A stretch of 60,773 nt of DNA, taken from contig NZ_JACJKQ010000012.1 of NCBI RefSeq assembly GCF_016901575.1, positions 1 to 60,773 of the forward strand. The letters run 5' to 3'. The position numbers were made by a program, and so were the translations under genes. Below the pieces are notes generated by a model, which saw only the letters and a list, made by a program, of their open reading frames with translations, was not told the origin of the DNA and did not search any database. Below are positions 1 through 8,025 of the stretch, in pieces (the stretch's first letter is position 1; each line of letters opens with the position of its first letter). This DNA is from Enorma phocaeensis. Lineage in GTDB: Bacteria; Actinomycetota; Coriobacteriia; Coriobacteriales; Coriobacteriaceae.

Positions 1-19
1 AGATGTGTATAAGAGACAG
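1..19. other. Residual Nextera/Tn5 mosaic-end adaptor
   Basis: The first 19 bases are exactly AGATGTGTATAAGAGACAG, the transposase mosaic end used in Nextera libraries. It sits at the very edge of the window and abuts GC-rich sequence of ordinary composition, so it is a library artefact left on a contig end. Any gene read across this point is unreliable. Confidence 0.97.
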
Positions 20-84
20 AGATTGCAGGGGGCGTGGGCGCCGTTGCGGTCTCGAGGGGGATGCGAAGGGCGGCTGCGGCGTCA

Positions 85-1104
85 CTACGTGCCAGGCGCG
101 TGTAGGTCTTCTTGACGATAGCAGGTGGCGCCCCGCGCGCGGAACGAGCAGCCCGTCCTCAGGCGACAGGCCGCGCAGCCGCGCATGCCTGCCCGCGTCG
201 GCTCCTGGTCAAAGATGCCGATGATGGCAGTGATGCTTTTCGTGGGCATGAGGAGGTTGGCGGGAGTGGTGGTGATGCCGCAGAGGCGCCCGGCGTTGAC
301 GGCGGCGAGCAGGGCTGGCTGCGCGTCGAGCGGAAGGTCCCCATAGCCAGGGCTAAACCTCCAAGTGGTAAAGAGCCCGGCGTCCCGCGCCCGGTCGGAG
401 ACGAGGTTATCCATGGCTTCGGCGGCAGCCTCGGCGTAGGCGGAGCATGCCGCGTCCAAAACGGCGCCCTCGAACGGTCGGCGACTTCCGGCAAGGCGAA
501 GCATCCGCTCGCTCTCGTGTCCCAGGGTGCACGTGATGACGGCCGCCCATCGGGCATCTTTGAGATGGCGGAAGATATCGCGGCCTGAAAGGACGACCGT
601 CGTTCCTCCGAGCCTGATGTGCGGCATGCCTTCCGGTGCGCTGTCGGCACCAGCCGCCACGGATGCATGGGGAGCTCCCGCGCCTTCTCGCTCGGGTGGG
701 ACGGGTCGCGGATTGGCGGCGCCGGCATCGCTGGGGGATACCTCCCCGGATCCGGTGGAGGCGATGACGGGGAAGACGCCCCAGGCCCCGCGCGGGGCCA
801 GATCGCTCTCGACGCCCGCGGCGATGGCCTCGATGCGCGCTGCCAGTTCCGGCTCAAGATGCTGGCCGGTATGGCCTAGATAGCGGTACATCTCCTCGCG
901 GTCGAGTCGCACGCCTCCATGCTCCGCAGCTCGCCATGGGGTGGGTGCCGCGGGCAGGGTCGCAGGCAGGCTCGCTGCCGGGGATGGGTATTGTCCGCTT
1001 TCTGGCGCGCGGGCGCGCGAGTGGGCGCCCGCGATGGCCGCCTCTCGGGGCAGGGCGTCGGCGTCGGTGCGGCCGTCTTCGCCGGGGCGCGTTATCACAG
1101 GCAT
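85..1104 (-). CDS. Stand-alone methionine synthase reactivation-domain protein
   Basis: The C-terminal half (about residues 220-310) carries the signature of the cobalamin-dependent methionine synthase activation domain: RFSPGYGDLPLD followed by a GITTTPANLLMPTKSITAIIG segment. In MetH this domain binds S-adenosylmethionine and lets the oxidised cofactor be remethylated. Here it is a separate protein of up to 339 aa with a Cys-rich tail (GCAACRLRTGC and a later Cys) that could hold a metal. The first 65 residues are low-complexity Ala/Pro, and the conserved part begins near VRLDREEMYRYLG, so the true start may lie downstream. It overlaps the end of metF by 10 bp, which implies co-translation and a shared role in methionine synthesis. 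A split MetH, with the catalytic part elsewhere, is the likely partner; this is inferred. Confidence 0.8.
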   Translation of the reverse strand: MPVITRPGEDGRTDADALPREAAIAGAHSRARAPESGQYPSPAASLPATLPAAPTPWRAAEHGGVRLDREEMYRYLGHTGQHLEPELAARIEAIAAGVESDLAPRGAWGVFPVIASTGSGEVSPSDAGAANPRPVPPEREGAGAPHASVAAGADSAPEGMPHIRLGGTTVVLSGRDIFRHLKDARWAAVITCTLGHESERMLRLAGSRRPFEGAVLDAACSAYAEAAAEAMDNLVSDRARDAGLFTTWRFSPGYGDLPLDAQPALLAAVNAGRLCGITTTPANLLMPTKSITAIIGIFDQEPTRAGMRGCAACRLRTGCSFRARGATCYRQEDLHAPGT

Positions 1105-1979
1105 CCGCCCCGGAGCGCCTGCACGGCGGCGCGCGCCACCGCGGGCCGGTTCATCGCGTAGACATGCAGTCCGTCCACGCCGTGCTCGGCAAGGTCTTCA
1201 AGCTGGCGGCAGGCATACTCCACACCTGCCTTCCTGAGGCTTTCCGGGTCGTCCTCGAAGCGCGCGAGGATCTTGATTACGGGCGAGGGCAGCGAGGCTC
1301 CGCACATGAACACCATGCGGCTGATCTGCTGCTTGCTCATGAACGGCATGATGCCCGCCGTCACCGGCACGGAGATGCCGGCTGCGTCCGCGAGCTCGCG
1401 GAATCGGTAGAAGTACTCGTTGTCAAAGAAGAGCTGGGTCACGAAGAAGCTCGCGCCGGCGTCTTGCTTCTGCTTGAGATGCTCCACCGAGCGCGCAAGG
1501 TCGTCGCAGTCGATATGCCCTTCGGGGTAGGCGGCCGCTCCCACGCAGAACCCGGCGTCGACGAGCTCGGGAATCAAATCCTTGGCGAAGGGGAAGGCAC
1601 CTGTCGCCGCCTGGGCGGCATCGACGCCGGCGGGCAGGTCGCCGCGCAGGGCGAGCACGTTTTCCACGCCGGCGCGCTTGAGCTCGTTGATTTTCTCGGC
1701 CAGGTCATCATGCGTGAGCGACACACAGGTGAGGTGCGCCACGGAGGGCACGTCCAGCTCGTGCGAGATCATGGAGGCGATACGCGCCGTGGCGCCGGCG
1801 TTGCCCGAGCCGCCCGCGGAGTACGTCACGCTGATGAAGTCGGGGCCAAGCGCCGCGAGCTCGCCCGCGACGTCACGCGCCTGCTCAAGCGTGAGCTCGC
1901 CTTTGGGCGGGAACATCTCGAACGAGATGGGCGCGCGCCCCGTCGAGTCGGCCTGCTTGAAGATATCGTCGATGCGCAT
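1095..1979 (-). CDS. metF: 5,10-methylenetetrahydrofolate reductase
   Basis: A MetF-family TIM barrel of 294 aa that reduces methylene-THF to methyl-THF with a flavin, supplying the methyl group for methionine. Recognisable features are the N-terminal ISFEMFPPKG segment, PDFISVTYSAGG, the VAHLTC strand, LALRGDLPAG and FFVTQLFFDN. The ATG at 1979 is preferred: AGAAGGGG lies 9 nt upstream of it. A GTG at 1988 would leave only 1 nt after that ribosome-binding site. The gene is followed with a 10-bp overlap by the methionine synthase reactivation protein, so the two form a methyl-transfer operon. Confidence 0.95.
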   Translation of the reverse strand: MRIDDIFKQADSTGRAPISFEMFPPKGELTLEQARDVAGELAALGPDFISVTYSAGGSGNAGATARIASMISHELDVPSVAHLTCVSLTHDDLAEKINELKRAGVENVLALRGDLPAGVDAAQAATGAFPFAKDLIPELVDAGFCVGAAAYPEGHIDCDDLARSVEHLKQKQDAGASFFVTQLFFDNEYFYRFRELADAAGISVPVTAGIMPFMSKQQISRMVFMCGASLPSPVIKILARFEDDPESLRKAGVEYACRQLEDLAEHGVDGLHVYAMNRPAVARAAVQALRGGCL

Positions 1980-2226
1980 CGAGGTCACCCCTTCTGCCGT
2001 TGCGGGGCGTATGCCGGTGCGGTTGCGTACCGGGAAATCCCTGCAAGATGAGCGGATTGTCTTTACGCATGATACAGAATGGTCATGGTCCTGTTACACT
2101 TGCTTCTCGAAATGGTATCGAGCCGGCAATCCTCTGTTAATTCGGGTGAAACACGGTGTGACTAACCTGCTTGATATCCAATACGACCCCACCGGCGCCT
2201 CCGGTGTGCAGAGAAGGGAATTCCGC

Positions 2227-4317
2227 ATGGCGAATCTTACCGACCGATTCGGGACCCTGGTGTTCTCCGAAAGCGTGATGAAGGAGTACCTCCCGAAAGA
2301 AGTGTATAAGCGCCTGTTCGCCACCATCGACGAGGGCGAGCCCCTTGACCTCGATGTGGCAAACGCGGTCGCTCATGCCATGAAGACCTGGGCGCTCGAG
2401 CACGGCGCCACGCATTACGCTCACTGGTTCCAGCCGCTCTCCGGCATCACGTCCGAGAAGCATGACAGCTTCCTCGAGCCGGTGGGCAATGGCACCGCCA
2501 TCACCAAGTTCACCGGAAAGGCGCTCATCCAGGGCGAGCCCGACGCCTCGAGCTTCCCCAACGGCGGACTGCGCGCGACCTTCGAGGCCCGCGGCTACAC
2601 CGCCTGGGACCCCACGAGCCCTGCCTTCATCAAGGACGAGGTGCTGTGCATCCCGACCGCCTTCTGCGGCTATAACGGCGAGGCCCTCGACAAGAAGACC
2701 CCGCTGCTGCGCTCCATGAAGGTGCTCGACGTCCAGGCGAAGCGCGTGCTGGCGCTGTTCGGCAAGACCCCGAAGCGCGTGGTGCCCAACGTCGGCCTCG
2801 AGCAGGAGTACTTCCTGATCAAGAAGGACGCCTATCGCCGTCGCCGCGACCTGGTCATCACCGGGCGCACGCTTTTCGGGGCGCCGCCCTGCAAGGGCCA
2901 GGAGCTCGAGGAGCACTACTTCGGCGCCATCCGTCCGTCCGTGTCCAAATACATGAAGGCGCTCGACGATGAGCTGTGGGCGCTCGGCATCCCTGCCAAG
3001 ACCAAGCACAACGAGGTCGCGCCGTGCCAGCATGAGCTTGCGCCCGTGTATACCGAGCTCAACGAGGGCATCGACAACAACATGCTCGTGATGGAGAAGA
3101 TGAAGCTCGTTGCGACGAACTTCGACCTCACCTGCCTGCTGCACGAGAAGCCGTTCGAGGGCATCAACGGTTCGGGCAAGCACAACAACTGGTCGCTCGG
3201 CACCGAGGACGAGAACCTGCTCGACCCGGGCGACACCCCCCTCGAGAACCTGCAGTTCCTGGTCTTCTTGACCGCGGTGATCGAGGCCGTCGACAAGTAT
3301 CAGGACCTGCTGCGCATGTCTGTTGCGAGCTGCGGCAACGACCATCGTCTGGGAGCCAACGAGGCGCCGCCGGCAATCATCTCGATCTTTTTGGGCGACC
3401 AGCTCACCGAGGTCGTTCAAAAGATCATGGACGGCAAGGCGAGCGTGCACGCGCAGCACGGCGTTCTCGACCTGGGTGCCGACGTCCTGCCCAACCTGGA
3501 GCAGGACAACACCGACCGCAACCGTACCTCGCCGTTCGCCTTCACGGGCAACAAGTTCGAGTTCCGTGCGGTGGGCTCTGAGGCTAACCCGAGCGACCCC
3601 AACCTGGTGCTCGACACCGCCGTCGCCGAGACGCTCAAAGAGTTCGCCGACGCGCTCGAGGGCACGCCTGCGGACGAGTTCGCAAGCGCCGCGCTCGAGT
3701 ACTGCAAGAAGACGCTGAACGACCATCGTCGCGTTCTGTTCTCCGGCGACGGTTACTCGGATGAGTGGCAAAACGAGGCGGAGCACCGCGGGCTCGACAA
3801 CCTGCGCACCACCGCCGACGCGTTGCCTGCAATGGTCGCTCCCAAGAACCTGGCCCTCTGGACCAGCATGGGCGTGCTCTCTGAGACCGAGGCGTTCAGC
3901 CGCTACGAGGTGAAGCTCGAGAAGTACAACAAGCTCATGAACATCGAGGCAACGACCATGGTTCGTGAGGCTCGCCGCACCTATCGCCCGGCGATCACCG
4001 CCTACGCGACGAAGGTCGCCAAGGGCCTCGAGATCATCCATGGTGCCGGCGCCGACGCCGCGATGGACTGCGAGAAGAACACGCTCAACAAGCTGTGCCG
4101 CGGCATCACCGACATCAACGAAGGCATCAAGGCCCTCGACGCCGTCCATCAGAAGGCGGAGGGCATCCTCGATGCGCAGGAGCAGGCAAACTGCTATGCA
4201 CATGAGGTGAATCCCGCCATGGAGAATCTCCGTGCAGCAGTCGACGCCATGGAAGAGATCGTCGCCGCCGACTACTGGCCGGTTCCCACCTACGACGACA
4301 TCCTGTTCTACGTGTAA
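2227..4317 (+). CDS. glnN: Glutamine synthetase type III
   Basis: A 696-aa GSIII that joins ammonia to glutamate using ATP. The length and N-terminal region (LVFSESVMKEYLPKEVYK, ATHYAHWFQPLSG) are typical of the GlnN family and much longer than type I enzymes. The catalytic region includes GLEQEYFLI, KHNEVAPCQHELAP, NGSGKHNNWSLG and NRTSPFAFTGNKFEFRAVGS. The start at 2227 has AGAAGGGA 7 nt upstream; the open frame extends much further 5' but is non-homologous there. A strong terminator follows at 4395-4444, so the gene is probably monocistronic. It is likely the main ammonia-assimilating enzyme here. Confidence 0.97.
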   Translation: MANLTDRFGTLVFSESVMKEYLPKEVYKRLFATIDEGEPLDLDVANAVAHAMKTWALEHGATHYAHWFQPLSGITSEKHDSFLEPVGNGTAITKFTGKALIQGEPDASSFPNGGLRATFEARGYTAWDPTSPAFIKDEVLCIPTAFCGYNGEALDKKTPLLRSMKVLDVQAKRVLALFGKTPKRVVPNVGLEQEYFLIKKDAYRRRRDLVITGRTLFGAPPCKGQELEEHYFGAIRPSVSKYMKALDDELWALGIPAKTKHNEVAPCQHELAPVYTELNEGIDNNMLVMEKMKLVATNFDLTCLLHEKPFEGINGSGKHNNWSLGTEDENLLDPGDTPLENLQFLVFLTAVIEAVDKYQDLLRMSVASCGNDHRLGANEAPPAIISIFLGDQLTEVVQKIMDGKASVHAQHGVLDLGADVLPNLEQDNTDRNRTSPFAFTGNKFEFRAVGSEANPSDPNLVLDTAVAETLKEFADALEGTPADEFASAALEYCKKTLNDHRRVLFSGDGYSDEWQNEAEHRGLDNLRTTADALPAMVAPKNLALWTSMGVLSETEAFSRYEVKLEKYNKLMNIEATTMVREARRTYRPAITAYATKVAKGLEIIHGAGADAAMDCEKNTLNKLCRGITDINEGIKALDAVHQKAEGILDAQEQANCYAHEVNPAMENLRAAVDAMEEIVAADYWPVPTYDDILFYV

Positions 4318-4394
4318 GGTTGGCGCCGGCAGCATCAGGAGGGGCTAGCATCAGGAGAGTCCTCCCGCGCTGAGGGCGATAGCTAAGCGAGCCG

Positions 4395-4444
4395 CCTCCC
4401 ATCCCTTGGACTGAAAGCCAGCTTCAAGGGATGGGAGGTTTTGT
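4395..4444 (+). terminator. Rho-independent terminator of glnN
   Basis: A perfect 14-bp stem, CCTCCCATCCCTTG paired with CAAGGGATGGGAGG, encloses a 16-nt loop and is followed by TTTTGT. It lies 78 bp after the glnN stop. Confidence 0.9.
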
Positions 4445-4543
4445 CTCGGCGTTCCGTCCTGGGCCGATGGCGCCTGCTGCGATTTGAGTGCGTGTTGCCT
4501 GCGTTTGCGCAGGCGCTGCCTGCGGCATTCGTGTCCCTTGCAT

Positions 4544-4671
4544 CTTCTGGTGCAAAATGGACGCCTTGTAGAGACTTCTGATGCACAATGGCCGCTAAGC
4601 CCCTCTTTTCTGGCCCTTATCGTCCGTTTTGCAACAGAAGTTTTTCAGGTGAGGCCATTCTGCACCAGAAG
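4544..4671. repeat. Four copies of a ~20-bp motif in two inverted pairs
   Basis: The motif CTTCTGGTGCAAAATGGACG occurs at 4544-4563, with a variant at 4575-4593. Two reverse-complement copies follow at 4621-4640 and 4653-4671. The first and third pair best (ending in GGACG/CGTCC), and the second and fourth pair best (ending in GGCC). The order A-B-A'-B' could give alternative hairpins in a transcript. No gene is credible in the 492 bp between the glnN terminator and tRNA-Glu. Confidence 0.8.
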
Positions 4672-4936
4672 TTCTCCGCTAGAGATGTGGACGCCTCCAG
4701 TGGGCGGCAAGGGGTCCCAGTCGCCGCCGACCCTCTGCTCAAAAGATCGGTCCGGCGTGGACGCCACGGCCTGAGCGAGCGCGGGCGCCGCGTATGGCGA
4801 GATGGCCGGCAGTGGTGTCGGCCACGGTCGGAGCGCAACAGGAAGCTGCCCCGGCGGCGAGCGCGACAGGGCCATTTTCTCGGATGATTATGTTGTCTGT
4901 GAGAATTCCCCGGGGTCTGTTATACTTTTCTGCGCT

Positions 4937-5013
4937 GTCCCCATCGTCTAGCGGTCTAGGACGTCGCCCTTTCAAGGCGAAGATCGCGGGTTCGAACCCC
5001 GCTGGGGGCACCA
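4937..5013 (+). tRNA. tRNA-Glu (anticodon TTC)
   Basis: A full cloverleaf is visible. The acceptor GTCCCCA pairs with TGGGGGC with one G-T pair. The anticodon stem TCGCC/GGCGA encloses the loop CTTTCAA with TTC at 4971-4973. The T arm contains GGTTCGAACCC, and CCA is encoded at 5011-5013. A TATACT box lies 10 nt upstream, and a terminator follows at once. Confidence 0.97.
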
Positions 5014-5024
5014 TCGAAGTTTCG

Positions 5025-5058
5025 GCCCGGTCTCCCTTTGGGAGGCCGGGCATTTTTC
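5025..5058 (+). terminator. Terminator of tRNA-Glu
   Basis: GCCCGGTCTCCC pairs with GGGAGGCCGGGC across a 3-4 nt loop and is followed by ATTTTT. Confidence 0.9.
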
Positions 5059-5065
5059 TGCCGAG

Positions 5066-5280
5066 ACGCCGGGGTTCGAACCGAGAGGTCGCGAGACTGA
5101 GCAAACGCGTTCAAGCGTTTGCCAGCGAGCGTGCGAGGGCGCGAAGCGCCCGGAGCTGCGGCTGCCGCAGGCAGGCGCGAACCCCGCTGGGGGCACCATC
5201 GAAGCTCCAGCCCGGTCTTCCCTTGGGAGGCCGGGCTTTTCTCATGCCGTGCGCCGGGGTTCGAACCGAGAGGTCGCGAG
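5066..5280. repeat. Partial duplication of tRNA-Glu 3' end and its terminator
   Basis: The tRNA-Glu tail CGAACCCCGCTGGGGGCACC recurs at about 5178-5197 without the rest of the tRNA. It is followed by a second copy of the terminator (CCCGGTCTTCCCTTGGGAGGCCGGG, 5211-5235, then TTTTC). A flanking segment GCCGGGGTTCGAACCGAGAGGTCGCGAG also occurs twice, at about 5069-5096 and 5253-5280. So the tRNA tail, terminator and flank form a roughly 185-bp imperfect tandem duplication. The second copy cannot make a tRNA. Confidence 0.8.
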
Positions 5281-5293
5281 TTCCGGGCGCGCT

Positions 5294-5390
5294 TTTCGCC
5301 GAAGCTCGGTTTTTTTACAGAATCGGGGCCCAAAATTGAAAATAACCGAGCAACGGCGAAATCGTTCTTCGTCGTTGCTCGGTTATTTTC
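5294..5390. repeat. Dispersed intergenic palindromic element, copy 1
   Basis: The element is a GAAGCTCGG block and a T-run with ACAGAATCGGGGC, followed by a 22-bp hairpin (5338-5390) built on TAACCGAGCAACGGCGA and its complement with a 7-nt loop. The same arrangement is found inverted at 16666-16765. Positions 5391-5534 beyond it hold nothing I recognise. Confidence 0.85.
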
Positions 5391-5534
5391 GAAGTCTCTA
5401 TTGAGGCGCCCGTGGCGCGACGTGCGATGGGCGCCGCACCACGGATGCAGCATCCAGGGCGAGGCACCTAGAGCGTGACATGCCGCGGGCATCGCGGCGG
5501 ACGCAGCACCCTAGTCAAAACGCCGTCGGGCGCA

Positions 5535-6314
5535 TCAGCAGCGTGCGGCCTCATAGCGGTTGGCGCGGCGCTCCTGGGGGGTCATGCGGGCTCGCGGCGA
5601 GAGAATCACATGCGTGCGGCAGTAGTCCACGCACAGGTCGCATCCCATGCAGGCGTCAGCGTCGATTGCCGCGCTGGGCGGCATGAAAGAGAGCGCGGGA
5701 CAGCCGGTGATTTGGACGCAGCGCTGGCAGCCCACGCAGGAGAGGCGGTCGACCTCGGCGGGCTCTGCGGGGCGCGCGGTCTGCAGCCGCGCGCAGGGAG
5801 AGGCGAACACAAGGGCATGCACGCCGGCGACGTCGAGCATCTCGCGCACGATGTGCTGGCAGCCAAGCGTGTCGAAGGGGTCTGCAACCGTGACATCGGC
5901 TGCACCCGCCGCGCGTGCGGCCTCTCCGAGCTGCTCGATGGCCGAGTCCTCGAGATATGCCTTGCTGGAGGCCAGGATGCAGAGCAGCACGACCTCGCCT
6001 TCTTTGGCGAGATGGTCAAGCGGGCGAGCCACCTCGTTGCCTGCGCAGGCGCGTGCGAGCTGCTCGTCATGTATGAAGTGCGCGCAGACGGAGGCTCCCT
6101 CGCTCTCGGGGATTGCCTGGGCGTAGCGCGGCAGCAGCCGGGACATTCCTCCTGGACATGCCGTTGCCGCGGGATGTACCTCGCCCACAACGGGGCAGCC
6201 GGCGTCTCCGCAGAACACGCGGCCGCGACCACGGCCGATGGCGTCCTTGACCGCGACATAGGCTGCTCGGTGCGGGCATCCTGGGCAGCAGACGCCTTTC
6301 TCGGCCTTATTCAT
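5535..6314 (-). CDS. Iron-sulfur protein resembling parts of indolepyruvate ferredoxin oxidoreductase alpha
   Basis: A 259-aa protein joining two IorA-like pieces. The N-terminus (CCPGCPHRAAY ... RVFCGDAGCPVVGEVHP) matches the start of the thiamine-diphosphate domain of IorA. The C-terminus has two ferredoxin clusters, CVGCQRCVQITGCPAL and CMGCDLCVDYC. The large pyrimidine-binding and catalytic parts of IorA (usually near 600 aa) are absent, so full oxidoreductase activity is unlikely. The middle section is not recognised. The ATG at 6314 has AGGAG 9 nt upstream and overlaps the slyD-like stop by 8 bp, which implies co-translation. Electron carrier or Fe-S scaffold is a guess. Confidence 0.75.
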   Translation of the reverse strand: MNKAEKGVCCPGCPHRAAYVAVKDAIGRGRGRVFCGDAGCPVVGEVHPAATACPGGMSRLLPRYAQAIPESEGASVCAHFIHDEQLARACAGNEVARPLDHLAKEGEVVLLCILASSKAYLEDSAIEQLGEAARAAGAADVTVADPFDTLGCQHIVREMLDVAGVHALVFASPCARLQTARPAEPAEVDRLSCVGCQRCVQITGCPALSFMPPSAAIDADACMGCDLCVDYCRTHVILSPRARMTPQERRANRYEAARC

Positions 6315-6765
6315 GCTGGTCATCTCCTGTATAGGGCTCACGCGAGATGAGCTCGAGCTCAAAGTTGAGCGGACAGCCCGCCATGGGATGGTTGAAGTCG
6401 AAAATCGTCATGCCGTCGTCCTCGACCTTCACGACGCGGGCAAGCTGCTGGTAGCCTTCCTCATTCATGAGATAGATCATCTCGCCTACAACCAGATCGT
6501 CGTAGTTGGGGATGTCGATGGTCGGCATCTGGTAGAGCAGGGCGGGGTTGGGCTCGCCGTACGCATCCTTGGGCTCGAGGCGAACTTTCTTCTTGTCACC
6601 GGGCTCCATGGTGCTCACCGCCGCCTCGAATCCGGGGATGACCTCATGGTTGTTTTCAATATAGGTCAGCGGGGTGCGCCCGATGGTGGTATCGAACACC
6701 TCCCCGTCATCGAAACTGCCCGTATAGTGCACACATACCTTCTGTTTGAGGGAGATGCTTGCCAC
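6307..6765 (-). CDS. slyD: FKBP-type peptidyl-prolyl isomerase, SlyD-like
   Basis: A 152-aa cytoplasmic FKBP that catalyses proline isomerisation and assists folding. YTGSFDDGEVFDTTIGRTPLTY and GFEAAVSTMEPGDKKKVRLEPKDAYGEPNP are the FKBP core. A flap insertion (LLYQMPTID...) replaces the bulge, as in SlyD. The His-rich metal tail of E. coli SlyD is missing. The start is GTG at 6765 with AAGGAG 6 nt before it. It is the first gene of a pair with the downstream Fe-S protein. Confidence 0.9.
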   Translation of the reverse strand: MASISLKQKVCVHYTGSFDDGEVFDTTIGRTPLTYIENNHEVIPGFEAAVSTMEPGDKKKVRLEPKDAYGEPNPALLYQMPTIDIPNYDDLVVGEMIYLMNEEGYQQLARVVKVEDDGMTIFDFNHPMAGCPLNFELELISREPYTGDDQHE

Positions 6766-6903
6766 AGATGCTCCTTGCTAGATGTCGCGTTCGACAGCGG
6801 TTATGCCGCGCGAACGGCGGCAGGGGTTACGTCGCAGTAACTATAGCGCATTGCAGGGTTTCGGCGTATTTTACGGAACCTGGCGCCTGTCGCGATCGAG
6901 TGG

Positions 6904-8025
6904 CTAGAACCCGTGGCGTTCTGCAAACAGCTCGGATGCGTCGAAGATTCCCTCGACCGTTTCTGCCCACGGCACAAAGTCGGGCGTGTCGTACACCGCG
7001 CCCTCTGCCTCCCACACCGCTTGGTGCGTGAGCTCCCATGCCTCCCGCACGGCCGGACGTACGGGCAGATAGGGGTCGATATAGGTTGGATTGAGCAAGA
7101 AGAAGGCGCCGCCGTCGCAGCGTTCTGCGAAGTCGCGCAGGGCGCGCCGCGCCGGACGCTCGCGGCCGCTCTTGAACAGCAGCAGCGTGCGGGCGAGCAA
7201 GAACCAGGGCGAGTCGTCCACAGGCACCCGGTTGACGGCGGCAAGCTCGTCGTCTTCGGGCGCGAAGGCATGCGAGACGCCCTTTGCTTCAGCGCCGGGG
7301 CCTTCTGCGTCTTCGGCCGAGTGCAGCTCGCGGACAAACTCGAAGAACCCGTCCTCGTCCTCGAGCCGGGCGAGGGCGAGCATGACGGTGCCCTCGGCGT
7401 GGCTCGGGTAGCCGGCGGCGCGCATGACGCAGCGGGCATAGGACGATGCGGCCTTATAGCGCGCCGTCGCCAGGCAAAGCTGAGAGATCGCCTCGAGCGC
7501 GTGGAGCCATCCGATCATCATGGGGTCGCTCTGTGTGAGCTGTGCCTCGGTAAGGCCCGACGACTCGAGCGCCTCTCTCGTCCAGAAGTGGGGGGCGTCG
7601 ATATCGAAGCCGCAGCCTGATCCTTCGAGGTATTCGCGCGCACGCGCCTCGATTTTCATGAGGTCGCTGATGCAGTCATCAAGCGGCATGTCGGAAAGCA
7701 TGGCGGCGACGAGATGGGCGTCGACCACCAGGCGGTCCGCCTCGACGATCTTGGCGAGGGCGAGGCGCGTCTCGTCGAAGAGCTGCCCGCGCCTGCGCTC
7801 GAATTCCTCGTCGGGAAGGTCTTCCATGCGGTCGAGCTCTGCCAGCAGATGGGCGTGGGTCCGGGTGTAGGCGACGAGCGCCTGGGCATGCTCGGTGACG
7901 GCATACTTTTCGGGCCGCTGCCACACGTCGTCGTGCACGAGCTCGCGTGCGGCAGGGGTGAGCTCGGGGTGCGCATCGAGGTAGGAACGCTCGAGATAGG
8001 CGGGGACGTAGGCGGACGGGTCCAT
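6904..8025 (-). CDS. Unknown protein with helical repeats, paralogue of its upstream neighbour
   Basis: A 373-aa soluble protein with no signal peptide. It is rich in Ala, Leu and Glu with helical segments, so a TPR-like solenoid is plausible. A segment WLHALEAISQLCLATARYKAA followed by TVMLALARLEDEDGFFEF aligns with a similar stretch of the upstream gene. Its ATG overlaps the upstream stop by 1 bp (TGATG), so translation is coupled. No catalytic motif was seen and no function is proposed. Confidence 0.75.
   Translation of the reverse strand: MDPSAYVPAYLERSYLDAHPELTPAARELVHDDVWQRPEKYAVTEHAQALVAYTRTHAHLLAELDRMEDLPDEEFERRRGQLFDETRLALAKIVEADRLVVDAHLVAAMLSDMPLDDCISDLMKIEARAREYLEGSGCGFDIDAPHFWTREALESSGLTEAQLTQSDPMMIGWLHALEAISQLCLATARYKAASSYARCVMRAAGYPSHAEGTVMLALARLEDEDGFFEFVRELHSAEDAEGPGAEAKGVSHAFAPEDDELAAVNRVPVDDSPWFLLARTLLLFKSGRERPARRALRDFAERCDGGAFFLLNPTYIDPYLPVRPAVREAWELTHQAVWEAEGAVYDTPDFVPWAETVEGIFDASELFAERHGF

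Noticed and set aside
20-84. Possible start of a further minus-strand gene (GTG at 84) after the reactivation-domain gene
   Set aside because: Only about 21 codons remain before the adaptor, with no recognisable similarity.
2137-4335. 732-codon minus-strand frame opposite glnN
   Set aside because: High-GC shadow of a real gene; no homology-like motifs, while the plus strand is clearly glutamine synthetase.
4739-5492. Overlapping minus-strand frames with peptides such as VPPAGFEPAIFALKG
   Set aside because: They are the antisense translation of tRNA-Glu and its duplicated tail, a well-known spurious annotation.
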